Part shown: positions 14,298 to 21,771 of the stretch, in pieces
Layout of the letters: each line of letters begins with the position of its first letter
Position numbering within the stretch: the first letter of the stretch is position 1
From: Prevotella sp.
Lineage (GTDB): Bacteria > Bacteroidota > Bacteroidia > Bacteroidales > Bacteroidaceae
Reading direction: 5' to 3'
NCBI GenBank assembly: GCA_017395215.1
Contig: JAFPVW010000135.1
Location: 1-36,101, forward strand
Length of the DNA stretch: 36,101 nt
Notes under the pieces: model-generated
Databases searched by the model: none
What the model saw: only the letters and a program-made list of their open reading frames with translations
What the model was told of the DNA's origin: nothing
Program-made: the position numbers and the translations under genes

Positions 14298-14362
14298 TCT
14301 ACGGACTCCAAGACAGAAAAAATCTTCAAAATCTTAAAATCTTTGTATAAAAAATAAACAAT

Positions 14363-15367
14363 ATGAGTTACAGTGCACAAGATTTCAAGAAAGGACAGCC
14401 GCGGTGGTGTCCGGGTTGTGGCGACCACTTCTTCCTGGCTTCGCTCCATAAGGCTATGGCAGAGATTGGCGTAGCTCCTGAGAATGTGGCAGTTATCAGC
14501 GGTATCGGCTGTTCGAGCCGTCTGCCGCACTACATGGCTACCTACGGCATGAACACCATCCACGGACGTGCCGCCGCCATCGCTACCGGCGCCAAGGTGG
14601 CTAACCCCGACCTGACCGTCTGGCAGGTGTCGGGCGACGGCGACGGACTGGCCATCGGCGGTAACCACTTCATCCACGCCAACCGCCGTAACATCGACCT
14701 GAACATGATTCTGTTGAACAACCGCATCTACGGTCTGACCAAGGGCCAGTACTCGCCGACCAGCCCCCGTGGCTTCGTCTCGAAGTCCTCACCCTACGGC
14801 ACCGTCGAGGACCCGTTCCGTCCCGCCGAGCTGTGCTTCGGTGCCCGCGGCCACTTCTTCGCACGCTGCGTGGCTACCGATGCCAAGGGCACCGTTGAGG
14901 TGCTGAAGGCTGCCTACGAGCACAAGGGTGCTTCGGTGACCGAGGTGCTGCAGAACTGCGTCATCTTCAACGACCACTGCCACGACATCGTTTACAACAA
15001 CGAGGGCCGCAAGAAGAACGCCATCTACGTGCGCCACGGCGAGAAGCTGGTGTTCGGCGAGAACAACGAATACGGCCTCGTGCAGCAGGGCTTCGGCCTG
15101 AAGGTTGTTGAGATTGGCAAGGACGGCTACACGCTCGACGACGTGCTTACCCATGATGCCCACTGTCAGGACAACACCCTGCAGCTGAAGCTTGCCCTGA
15201 TGACCCCCGAGGATGGTTTCCCCATCGCCCTCGGCGTCATCCGCGACGTGGAGGCTCCCACCTACAACGACGCTGTCTACGCTCAGATTGCTGAGGTCTC
15301 AGCCCAGAAGAAGTATCACAACTTCGCTGAGCTGTTAGAGACCAACGACATCTGGGAAGTGAAATAA
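14363..15367 (+). CDS. korB: 2-oxoacid:ferredoxin oxidoreductase (2-oxoglutarate type), beta subunit (334 aa)
   Basis: KorB binds thiamine diphosphate and partners KorA in 2-oxoacid oxidation. Motifs include RWCPGCGDHFF (residues 14-24), ISGIGCSSRLPHY (45-57), NTIHGRAAAIATGAK (64-78), the ThDP site GDGDGLAIGGNHF (91-103) with NNRIYGLTKGQYSPT (119-133), and FARC in the second half. The length is typical of KorB. Translation starts at ATG 14363, 17 nt after the right inverted repeat of the GxxExxY element, which therefore forms part of the korB 5' region. A strong terminator follows the stop. Expression probably comes from the korA promoter; no separate promoter of the TAnnTTTG type was found in the short gap. 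Confidence 0.95.
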   Translation: MSYSAQDFKKGQPRWCPGCGDHFFLASLHKAMAEIGVAPENVAVISGIGCSSRLPHYMATYGMNTIHGRAAAIATGAKVANPDLTVWQVSGDGDGLAIGGNHFIHANRRNIDLNMILLNNRIYGLTKGQYSPTSPRGFVSKSSPYGTVEDPFRPAELCFGARGHFFARCVATDAKGTVEVLKAAYEHKGASVTEVLQNCVIFNDHCHDIVYNNEGRKKNAIYVRHGEKLVFGENNEYGLVQQGFGLKVVEIGKDGYTLDDVLTHDAHCQDNTLQLKLALMTPEDGFPIALGVIRDVEAPTYNDAVYAQIAEVSAQKKYHNFAELLETNDIWEVK

Positions 15368-15370
15368 GTA

Positions 15371-15400
15371 AAATCCCCGCCTGGCCGGCGGGGATTTTTT
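15371..15400 (+). terminator. Rho-independent terminator of korAB
   Basis: AAATCCCCGCC (15371-15381) pairs with GGCGGGGATTT (15387-15397) around TGGCC and runs into TTT and TTTG. It lies just after the korB stop. Confidence 0.93.
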
Positions 15401-15405
15401 GTTTA

Positions 15406-15708
15406 CTACAGGTCGCGGGTCAGCATGAGGCGGTAGTCAACGGGACTCATGCCGATGGCCTCCTGAATGCGGCGCTGGAGAGTGCGCACGTTTGAGAAGC
15501 CCGCCTCCTCGGCCACGACGGCGATGGTGTAGTTGGGCTTCTCACGGAGCAGCCGCAGGGCAGCCAGCACGCGCAGGTTGTCGATATAGGCATCAGGCGT
15601 GCGGTGGATGGTCTGGTGACGGAAGAGCAGTGCCAGGCGGTTCTGGCTGACGCCGAGCATCTCGGCCAAGTCGGCCGCACCGCACATGACCTCCAGGATT
15701 TGTCGCAT
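15406..15708 (-). CDS. Short AraC-family DNA-binding protein (100 aa, HTH domain only)
   Basis: The protein consists of a single AraC/XylS DNA-binding domain with two helix-turn-helices: LAEMLGVSQNRLALLFRHQT and IAVVAEEAGFSNVRTLQRRIQ, ending GMSPVDYRLMLTRDL. There is no ligand-binding domain. The chosen start is ATG 15708 (MRQILEVMCGAADLA); the frame is open to 15822, but the extra 38 residues look unlike the family. It lies convergent to korB and divergent from the DASS transporter gene, whose expression it could control. An inverted repeat TTGCCAA-6-TTGGCAA lies between them. Confidence 0.75.
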   Translation of the reverse strand: MRQILEVMCGAADLAEMLGVSQNRLALLFRHQTIHRTPDAYIDNLRVLAALRLLREKPNYTIAVVAEEAGFSNVRTLQRRIQEAIGMSPVDYRLMLTRDL

Positions 15709-15747
15709 GATACAGAAAAACTCCCAAAGAATCTTTTCGCCGTAAAA

Positions 15748-15767
15748 TTGCCAACTCCACTTGGCAA
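15748..15767. promoter_or_regulatory. Inverted repeat in the araC/DASS divergent region, possible operator
   Basis: TTGCCAA (15748-15754) and TTGGCAA (15761-15767) are perfect complements with a 6-nt centre. A related TTGCCAATCG/CGATTGGCAA pair occurs in the terminator at 17443-17485, so a shared structural origin is possible. The operator role is inferred. Confidence 0.4.
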
Positions 15768-15868
15768 CCCCGCCGCATAAGGACGGCCACGGCGCCATAA
15801 TTTGCCTTTTAGCAGAAAGCAAAAACCAAAAAAAGCTGGAAGACGGACGGCGTCTCGCAAAAACTTCG

Positions 15869-15876
15869 TACCTTTG
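15869..15876 (+). promoter_or_regulatory. -7 promoter box of the DASS transporter gene
   Basis: TACCTTTG matches TAnnTTTG, 38 nt upstream of the ATG at 15915. Confidence 0.65.
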
Positions 15877-15914
15877 CGGCCACTTAAAGCGAAATCATTA
15901 AAAATTAAGAAGAT

Positions 15915-17420
15915 ATGTTTCATATTTACGAAGGATTCCACTTGGTCGACGCCTACCACAAGATGCGTTACCAGCGGAAGTATCAACCTGCCGATGGCAC
16001 GAAGCGTGCCATCAAGATTCTGATTGTAGCCCTGGTCACGCTGCTGCTCTGGAACATGCCCGGCGAGTGGTTCGGCATCCAGAACCTGACCGTCATCCAG
16101 CAGCGCATCATCGCCATCTTTGCCTTTGCCACGCTGATGTGGATTCTTGAGATTGTCTCGTCGTGGGCCACGTCGGTGGCCATCATCGTGCTGATGCTGC
16201 TCTTCTGTTCCGACAGCGGCATAGCGCCGATGGTCAACGAGGAGGAAGTAGGCGCGCTATTATCTTATAAAGGTGTTATGGGATCGTTTGCCGACCCTGT
16301 CATCATGCTGTTCATCGGCGGTTTCGTGCTGGCCATTGCCGCCACGAAGACGGGGCTCGACGCCCAGCTGGCCAAGGTGCTGCTGAAGCCCTTCGGCACG
16401 CGCAGCGAGATGGTGCTGCTGGGTTTCCTGCTCGTGACAGGCCTGTTCTCGATGTTCGTGTCGAACACGGCTACTGCCGCCATGATGCTGACGTTCCTGA
16501 CGCCGGTGTTCCGCCAGCTGCCGCCCGAGGGTAAGGGCCGCACCGCCCTGGCCATGTCTATCCCCGTGGCAGCCAACCTCGGTGGCATGGGCACGCCCAT
16601 CGGTACGCCCCCGAACAACATCGCCCTGAAGTATCTGAACGACCCAGAGGGTCTGAACCTCGGCCTCGGCTTCGGCCAGTGGATGATGTTCATGTTCCCG
16701 CTCGTCGTCCTGCTGCTGTTCATCAGCTGGCGCCTGCTGCTGAAGTTCTTCCCCTTCACGCAGAAGACCGTCGAGCTGAAGATTGACGGCGGCATGGAGA
16801 AGGGTTTCCACTCGACGGTGGTGGTCATCACGTTCATCGTCACCATCCTGCTCTGGCTGTCCGACCGCTTTACCGGCATCAATGCCAATACCGTAGCGCT
16901 CATCCCCTTCTGCGTCTTCGCCCTGACGGGAGTCATCAACAAGCGCGACCTTGAGCAGATTAACTGGAGTGTCATCTGGATGGTGGCCGGCGGCTTTGCC
17001 CTCGGTTACGGTCTCAACAAGTCGGGACTGGCCGAGAATGCCGTCGAGAGCATTCCCTTCGCCGAGTTCTCGCCGTTGCTCATCCTGCTGCTCGGCGGCG
17101 CCATCTGCTACGCCCTGTCGAACTTCATCAGCAACTCGGCCACGGCAGCCCTGCTGATGCCCATCCTGGCCATCGTCTGCACAGCCATGGGCGACAAGCT
17201 CGACCCCATCGGCGGAACGGGAACCGTGCTCATCGGCGTGGCCATCGCCGCCTCGTCGGCTATGATCCTGCCCATCTCGACGCCGCCTAACGCCCTGGCC
17301 TTCGCTACAGGTTTCGTCAAGCAGAGCGAGATGTCGAAGATAGGCATCATCATGGGTATCATCTCAATGGTGCTGGGCTTTGGTCTTGTCTACCTCATGG
17401 GTACGATGCACCTGATATAA
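15915..17420 (+). CDS. DASS/SLC13-family sodium:dicarboxylate (or sulfate) symporter (501 aa)
   Basis: DASS carriers use sodium to import dicarboxylates such as succinate, or sulfate. The protein has an extended cytoplasmic N-terminus (1-33) and then about 11-12 hydrophobic segments. The two SNT-type sodium/substrate motifs are present: SNTATAAMMLTFLTPVF (about residues 178-194) and SNSATAALLMPILAIV (about 400-415), each with a matching Pro-rich hairpin (GMGTPIGTPPNNIAL and LPISTPPNALAFATG). The length is typical. It stands alone, with its own promoter and a strong terminator. A C4-dicarboxylate substrate is a reasonable guess given fermentative metabolism, but it is not shown by sequence. 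Confidence 0.92.
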   Translation: MFHIYEGFHLVDAYHKMRYQRKYQPADGTKRAIKILIVALVTLLLWNMPGEWFGIQNLTVIQQRIIAIFAFATLMWILEIVSSWATSVAIIVLMLLFCSDSGIAPMVNEEEVGALLSYKGVMGSFADPVIMLFIGGFVLAIAATKTGLDAQLAKVLLKPFGTRSEMVLLGFLLVTGLFSMFVSNTATAAMMLTFLTPVFRQLPPEGKGRTALAMSIPVAANLGGMGTPIGTPPNNIALKYLNDPEGLNLGLGFGQWMMFMFPLVVLLLFISWRLLLKFFPFTQKTVELKIDGGMEKGFHSTVVVITFIVTILLWLSDRFTGINANTVALIPFCVFALTGVINKRDLEQINWSVIWMVAGGFALGYGLNKSGLAENAVESIPFAEFSPLLILLLGGAICYALSNFISNSATAALLMPILAIVCTAMGDKLDPIGGTGTVLIGVAIAASSAMILPISTPPNALAFATGFVKQSEMSKIGIIMGIISMVLGFGLVYLMGTMHLI

Positions 17421-17442
17421 AACATCCCAAAAACAGAGTATT

Positions 17443-17496
17443 AACGGTTGCCAATCGAAAAAAAGTCAAACGATTGGCAACCGTTTTCCGTTTTTC
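17443..17496 (+). terminator. Rho-independent terminator of the DASS gene
   Basis: AACGGTTGCCAATCG (17443-17457) pairs perfectly with CGATTGGCAACCGTT (17471-17485) and is followed by TTCCGTTTTTC. Confidence 0.9.
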
Positions 17497-17500
17497 TTAT

Positions 17501-17508
17501 TATCTTTG
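17501..17508 (+). promoter_or_regulatory. -7 promoter box of the RND efflux operon
   Basis: TATCTTTG matches TAnnTTTG, 21 nt upstream of the ATG at 17530 and just after the preceding terminator. Confidence 0.65.
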
Positions 17509-17529
17509 CAACCAAAAACCAAGAAACAC

Positions 17530-18552
17530 ATGAGATACGCAATCATTCTGGCAGTCGGATGCTGGCTCCTGACCACCGGCTGCAGCGAGAAGAAAACTAC
17601 TGGACAGAAAGCCCCAACGCGCGTAAAGACGCTCTTGGTGAGCCCCGGTCTGGTCGACGACAGCCACACCTACGTGGGCATTGTCGAGGAGAACGCCGGC
17701 ACGGCCGTCAGCTTCACCAGCATGGGCGTGGTCAAGCGTGTGTATGTCAACGAGGGACAGGCCGTCAGCCGCGGCCAGCTCCTCGCCGAGATGGACGCCA
17801 CGCAGGCCCGCAACGTGCTCAGCGGCGCCGAGGCCCAGATGGCGCAGGCCAACGACGCCCTGCAGCGCTACCAGATGCTCCACGACAATGGCTCGCTGCC
17901 CGAGGTGCAGTGGGTCGAGATTCAGAGCAAGGTGGCTCAGGCCCGCTCACAGCTTGAGGTGGCCAAGAAGAACCTTGCCGACTGCCGCCTCGTGGCCCCC
18001 GTCGGCGGCATCATCGGCCGCAAGATGGTGGGTGCCGGCGAGACTGCCATGCCTTCGCAGGCCGTGGTGAGCATTCTCGACATCTCGACGGTGAAGGTGA
18101 AGGTGGCCATCCCCGAGGCCGAGATTGGCGCCATCACGCCCAGCACCATGACCACCGTCAAGGTCGAGGCCATCGACCGCAGCTATCAGGGCGGCCATAT
18201 AGAGAAAGGTGTGCAGGCCGACGCCCTCACGCATACCTACGATGTACGTATACGCGTGGCCAACCTCGAGCGCCGCCTGCTGCCCGGCATGGTGGCCAGC
18301 GTCAGATTCCTCACCAGCGGTTCGCAGGCCATCAGCGGTCGCTCGCTGCCCGTGACGTCAATCCAGAAGAAGTCCGACGGCACGCTCTTCGTCTGGACCG
18401 TCGACAAGGACAGCACCGCCCACCGCACGCCGGTCAAGATAGGCCACGTACAGGGTAACCACGTCACCGTGACCGAAGGCATCGACATCGGCCAGCGCGT
18501 CATCACCGAGGGCTACCAGAAGCTGAGCGAAGGCACCCGCGTCGCCTTCTAA
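17530..18552 (+). CDS. RND efflux periplasmic adaptor (membrane fusion) lipoprotein (340 aa)
   Basis: The adaptor links an RND pump to an outer-membrane channel. A lipoprotein signal ends LLTTGC (Cys at about 17). The mature part contains the barrel-sandwich/lipoyl halves (TSMGVVKRVYVNEGQAVSRG and LVAPVGGIIGRKMVGAGE), separated by a coiled-coil hairpin (about 85-145, rich in Ala, Gln and Glu). The beta-barrel (VKVKVAIPEAEIGAI) and membrane-proximal domain (about 265-340, ending EGYQKLSEGTRVAF) follow. ATG 17530 is used; an upstream TTG lies inside the promoter box. It is first in the adaptor-pump-channel operon. The substrate is unknown. Confidence 0.93.
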   Translation: MRYAIILAVGCWLLTTGCSEKKTTGQKAPTRVKTLLVSPGLVDDSHTYVGIVEENAGTAVSFTSMGVVKRVYVNEGQAVSRGQLLAEMDATQARNVLSGAEAQMAQANDALQRYQMLHDNGSLPEVQWVEIQSKVAQARSQLEVAKKNLADCRLVAPVGGIIGRKMVGAGETAMPSQAVVSILDISTVKVKVAIPEAEIGAITPSTMTTVKVEAIDRSYQGGHIEKGVQADALTHTYDVRIRVANLERRLLPGMVASVRFLTSGSQAISGRSLPVTSIQKKSDGTLFVWTVDKDSTAHRTPVKIGHVQGNHVTVTEGIDIGQRVITEGYQKLSEGTRVAF

Positions 18553-18556
18553 GGGG

Positions 18557-18596
18557 CGTCGAAGCGTCGAAGCATCGAAACATCGAAACATCGAAA
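18557..18596 (+). repeat. 8-bp tandem repeat (CATCGAAA family) upstream of the RND pump start
   Basis: Five 8-mers (CGTCGAAG twice, CATCGAAA three times) fill most of the 57-bp gap between the adaptor stop and the pump ATG at 18610. The unit is the same as in the FKBP operon gap (9897-9944), in the same sense relative to the downstream gene. Confidence 0.9.
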
Positions 18597-18609
18597 AAAC
18601 AAATCGCAA

Positions 18610-21600
18610 ATGAAGAAGATGGACTGGCTCCGCTGGCCGCTGGAGCATTACTCAATATCGCTGCTCATCGTCGGCATCCTGTTCGTACTGGGCATCTACG
18701 GCATGTACGTCATGCCCAAGGACGAATTCCCGGCATTCACCATCCGTCAGGGTGTGGTGATAGCCGCCTACCCCGGCGCCACGACTGAGGAGGTGGAAAC
18801 CCAGGTGGCCAAGCCCCTCGAGCGCTACCTGTTCACCTTCGGCGAGGTGTGCCGCGCCAAGACCAGCACCACGTCGCAGAACGGTCTCTGCATCGTCATG
18901 GTGCGCCTCAACGACGAGGTCAACAACAAGGATGAGGTCTGGTCGAAGATCAAGCACGGCCTCAACCTCTTCAAGTCGTCGCTGCCCTCGGGCGTCGTCG
19001 CCCTTTTTGCCAACGACGACTTCGGCAACACGTCGGCCCTGCTCATTGCCATCGAGAGCCCGCAGCGTAGCTATCGCGAGCTTCAGAAATACACCGACCA
19101 GCTCTCCGACCGCCTGCGCCGCATACCCTCCGTGGCCAATGTCCGCACCTACGGTGAGCAGAAGGAGCAGATCTCGCTCTATGTCGACCGCCAGCGCCTC
19201 CAGGCCTACGGCATCGGCCAGCAGATGCTCTTCAGCCACCTGCAGTCGCAGGGCATCACCACCCTCAGCGGCAGCATCAGCGACGACGACCAGCAGATAC
19301 CTATTCATATCGAGGCCACCAACAATACCGAAGAGGAGATAGCCAACCAGATTATCTTCAGCGACCCCGTCAGCGGCAAGGTGGCCCGCGTCAGGGATGT
19401 GGCACGCGTCGTGCGCGAGTACGACAGCGTAGAAAGCTACATCGAGCAGGACGGCCACCCCTGCATGCTGCTCTCGCTTGAGATGACGCCCGGCAACAAC
19501 ATCGTACAGTATGGCGATGAGGTCGAGAGCGTGCTCAGCCGCTTCTCGGCCGACGAGCTGCCCGACGACGTCACCATCACCCGCATTGCCGACCAGCCGA
19601 AGGTCGTGGGTGCGAGCGTCCGCGACTTCCTGCGCGACCTGCTCGTCTCGATGGCCATCATCGTCCTGGTCATGATGGTGCTCTTCCCCCTGCGCTCGGC
19701 CATCGTGGCTGCCATCACCATTCCGCTGAGCACCTTCGTCTCGGTGGCTATCATGTATATGATGGGCATCGAGCTCAACATCGTCACCCTCGCCGCCCTC
19801 ATCGTGGTGCTCGGCATGGTCGTCGACAATGCCATCGTCGTCATCGACGGCTATCTGGAGTATGTCGGCAAGGGCTACACCCCCAAGGAGGCCGCCATCG
19901 CCTCGGCCAAGCAGTATTTCATGCCGATGATGCTCGCCACACTCTGCATCTGCGTCATCTTCTACCCGCTGCTGCTCACGCTGAAGGGCGCCTTCAACGA
20001 TGCCCTGAGGGACTTCCCCGTCACCATCACCATCAACCTCATGGTGTCGCTCTTCCTCGCCGTCACCGTCATCCCCTTCCTCGAGGTGCTGATCATCAAG
20101 ACGCCCGTCGCCAAGCAGGGCGGAGGCGGGGGCGGGGCAATCACCCGCTGGGTGCAGACCACCTACGACAAGGTGCTCGACTTCACCTTCCGCCATCCGT
20201 GGCTCACCATCTGGGGCGGCGTCGGCATCATCCTGCTCTCGTGCCTCATCGTGCCCGCGCTGAAAATCCGACAGTTCCCCTTTGCCGACCGCGACCAGTT
20301 TGCCGTCGAGATATTCATGCCCGAGGGCAAGGGCATCGCCGAGACGCGCGTCATTGCCGACTCCCTGCGCCACGTGCTGCAGCAGGACGACAACGTCAAG
20401 TGCATCACCAGCTTCGTGGGCTGCTCGTCGCCGCGCTTCATGGTCTGCTACGCCCCGCAGATGGCCGGCCGCAACTACGCGCAGTTCATCGTCAACACCA
20501 CGTCGCACCAGGCCACCCTCGACCTGCTGGCCAAGTACCAGCCCCGCTGGAGCGAGGCCTTCCCCCAGGCCTACATCCGCTTCAAGCGCCTTGACTACCT
20601 CGAGGTGCCCGAGCTGGAGTACCGCTTCTATGGCGAAGACCTCGACTCGCTCCACGAGGCTGCCGAACGGCTGATGCTGCGCATGCGCGAGATGCCCGAG
20701 CTCGAGTGGGTACACACCGACTTCCTGCAGCCCTACCCGCTCATCAACGTCGAGCTCGACCCCGTGGCCTCCGCGCAGCTGGGCATATCGCGCACCACCG
20801 CAGCCCTCGCCCTGAGCGCTACTACCAACGACCTGCGCGTAGGCCAGGTCTATGAGGACGACTACGAACTGCCCATCGTCGTCAAGGACGATGCCGACAT
20901 GACCTTCTCTGACATTGAGAACCTCGGCATTGCCACACCGATGGCCGTGCTCTCGGCGGGTGCCGGCGGCACCAACAGCACCGTTCCGCTGCGCTCCATA
21001 GCCAAGGTCAGCCCCAAGTGGAGCGAGAGCCGCATCATGCACCGCGGCGGCGAGCGCTGCATCACCGTGACGGCGCAGTTTGCCTACGGCGTCTATGCCG
21101 CACCCATCGAGTCGCGCATTGCCGACATCATGGAGCACGAGATGCAGATTCCCGACGGCGTGCGCTCCGAGGTGGGCGGCGAAATCGAGTATAACGGCGA
21201 AGCCATGCCCCAGATCTTCGGCGGCGTGGCCATCGCCATGGTCATCATTTTCTTCTTCCTGCTGTTCAACTTCAAGAAGTTCGGCATCACCACCGTCTGC
21301 ATCGTCGCCCTCGGCCTGATGATACCCGGCGTGCTCGTCGGCCTCGGCCTGATGAACCGCACGCTCGGCCTCACCTCCATCATGGGCGTCATCACCCTCA
21401 TGGGAATGATCATGCGCAACGAGATCCTTATCTTCGAGCATGCCAACAGCCTGCTAAAAGGCCCCCTCCAACCTCCCCCCGTAGGGGAGGCTCAAGCCTC
21501 TCAAGTTCCCCTCCCTACGGGGGAGGGGTCCGGGGTGGGGCCCACCGTCCGCGAGGCCGCCTACGAGGCCGGCAAGCGCCGCATGGTGCCCATCTTCCTT

Positions 21601-21771
21601 ACCACCGCCACCACCGCCGTCGGTGTGGTCCCGATGATTATTGCGCAGTCGTCGTTCTGGATGCCTGTCGGTGTCACCATCTTCGCCGGCGGCATCGGCT
21701 CCCTCATCCTCGTCGTCACCATGCTCCCCGTCATCTACTGGAAAGTCAGCCTGAAAAAAAGTAAGAAATGA
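18610..21771 (+). CDS. RND-family efflux pump, inner-membrane permease (1053 aa)
   Basis: RND permeases export drugs, bile salts or metals using the proton gradient. The length and layout fit the HAE1/AcrB-like class: TM1 near residues 15-35, a large periplasmic loop, and a TM2-6 block (about 335-500) with LIVVLGMVVDNAIVVIDGY, which carries the proton-relay Asp (a DN variant of the usual DD). A second periplasmic loop and a TM8-12 block (about 870-1045) follow. Between two conserved cytoplasmic motifs, NEILIFEHANSLL and VREAAYEAGKRRMVPIF, an extra segment of about 25-28 residues (about 951-978) is encoded by a palindromic element. The gene overlaps the next one by ATGA. The substrate cannot be told from sequence. 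Confidence 0.95.
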   Translation: MKKMDWLRWPLEHYSISLLIVGILFVLGIYGMYVMPKDEFPAFTIRQGVVIAAYPGATTEEVETQVAKPLERYLFTFGEVCRAKTSTTSQNGLCIVMVRLNDEVNNKDEVWSKIKHGLNLFKSSLPSGVVALFANDDFGNTSALLIAIESPQRSYRELQKYTDQLSDRLRRIPSVANVRTYGEQKEQISLYVDRQRLQAYGIGQQMLFSHLQSQGITTLSGSISDDDQQIPIHIEATNNTEEEIANQIIFSDPVSGKVARVRDVARVVREYDSVESYIEQDGHPCMLLSLEMTPGNNIVQYGDEVESVLSRFSADELPDDVTITRIADQPKVVGASVRDFLRDLLVSMAIIVLVMMVLFPLRSAIVAAITIPLSTFVSVAIMYMMGIELNIVTLAALIVVLGMVVDNAIVVIDGYLEYVGKGYTPKEAAIASAKQYFMPMMLATLCICVIFYPLLLTLKGAFNDALRDFPVTITINLMVSLFLAVTVIPFLEVLIIKTPVAKQGGGGGGAITRWVQTTYDKVLDFTFRHPWLTIWGGVGIILLSCLIVPALKIRQFPFADRDQFAVEIFMPEGKGIAETRVIADSLRHVLQQDDNVKCITSFVGCSSPRFMVCYAPQMAGRNYAQFIVNTTSHQATLDLLAKYQPRWSEAFPQAYIRFKRLDYLEVPELEYRFYGEDLDSLHEAAERLMLRMREMPELEWVHTDFLQPYPLINVELDPVASAQLGISRTTAALALSATTNDLRVGQVYEDDYELPIVVKDDADMTFSDIENLGIATPMAVLSAGAGGTNSTVPLRSIAKVSPKWSESRIMHRGGERCITVTAQFAYGVYAAPIESRIADIMEHEMQIPDGVRSEVGGEIEYNGEAMPQIFGGVAIAMVIIFFFLLFNFKKFGITTVCIVALGLMIPGVLVGLGLMNRTLGLTSIMGVITLMGMIMRNEILIFEHANSLLKGPLQPPPVGEAQASQVPLPTGEGSGVGPTVREAAYEAGKRRMVPIFLTTATTAVGVVPMIIAQSSFWMPVGVTIFAGGIGSLILVVTMLPVIYWKVSLKKSKK
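21460..21542 (+). repeat. REPIN-like palindromic element inserted in frame in the RND pump gene
   Basis: It starts GGCCCCCTCC and ends GGGGTGGGGCC. Two hairpin units (CCTCCCCCCGTAGGGGAGG at about 21472 and CCCCTCCCTACGGGGGAGGGG at about 21509) lie in inverse orientation to each other, separated by CTCAAGCCTCTCAAG. It encodes a Pro/Gly/Glu-rich loop (GPLQPPPVGEAQ ... PLPTGEGSGVG). The two units match A1 and A2 of the C26/M19 gene in order and orientation. Confidence 0.85.

Larger units (their letters stand above)
13779..14346 (+). mobile_element. Putative inverted-repeat-bounded insertion carrying a GxxExxY ORF between korA and korB
   Basis: The left end (13779-13807, ACAAAGATTTAAAGATTT then AAAAGATTTTT) and the right end (14318-14346, as reverse complement) match at 26 of 29 positions. 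Beyond them, GGCCTTGGAGGA (13808-13819) faces GGACTCCAAGAC (14303-14314), extending the imperfect pairing. The unit holds one ORF and separates two genes normally paired. No transposase and no clear target-site duplication are seen, so the mobile status is inferred. Confidence 0.6.

Noticed and set aside
18652-21441. Very long open frame (929 codons) on the minus strand opposite the RND pump gene.
   Set aside because: It is rich in His, Asp, Glu, Val and Gly with no family motif, as expected for the antisense of a GC-rich gene; the plus-strand frame is a clear RND permease.
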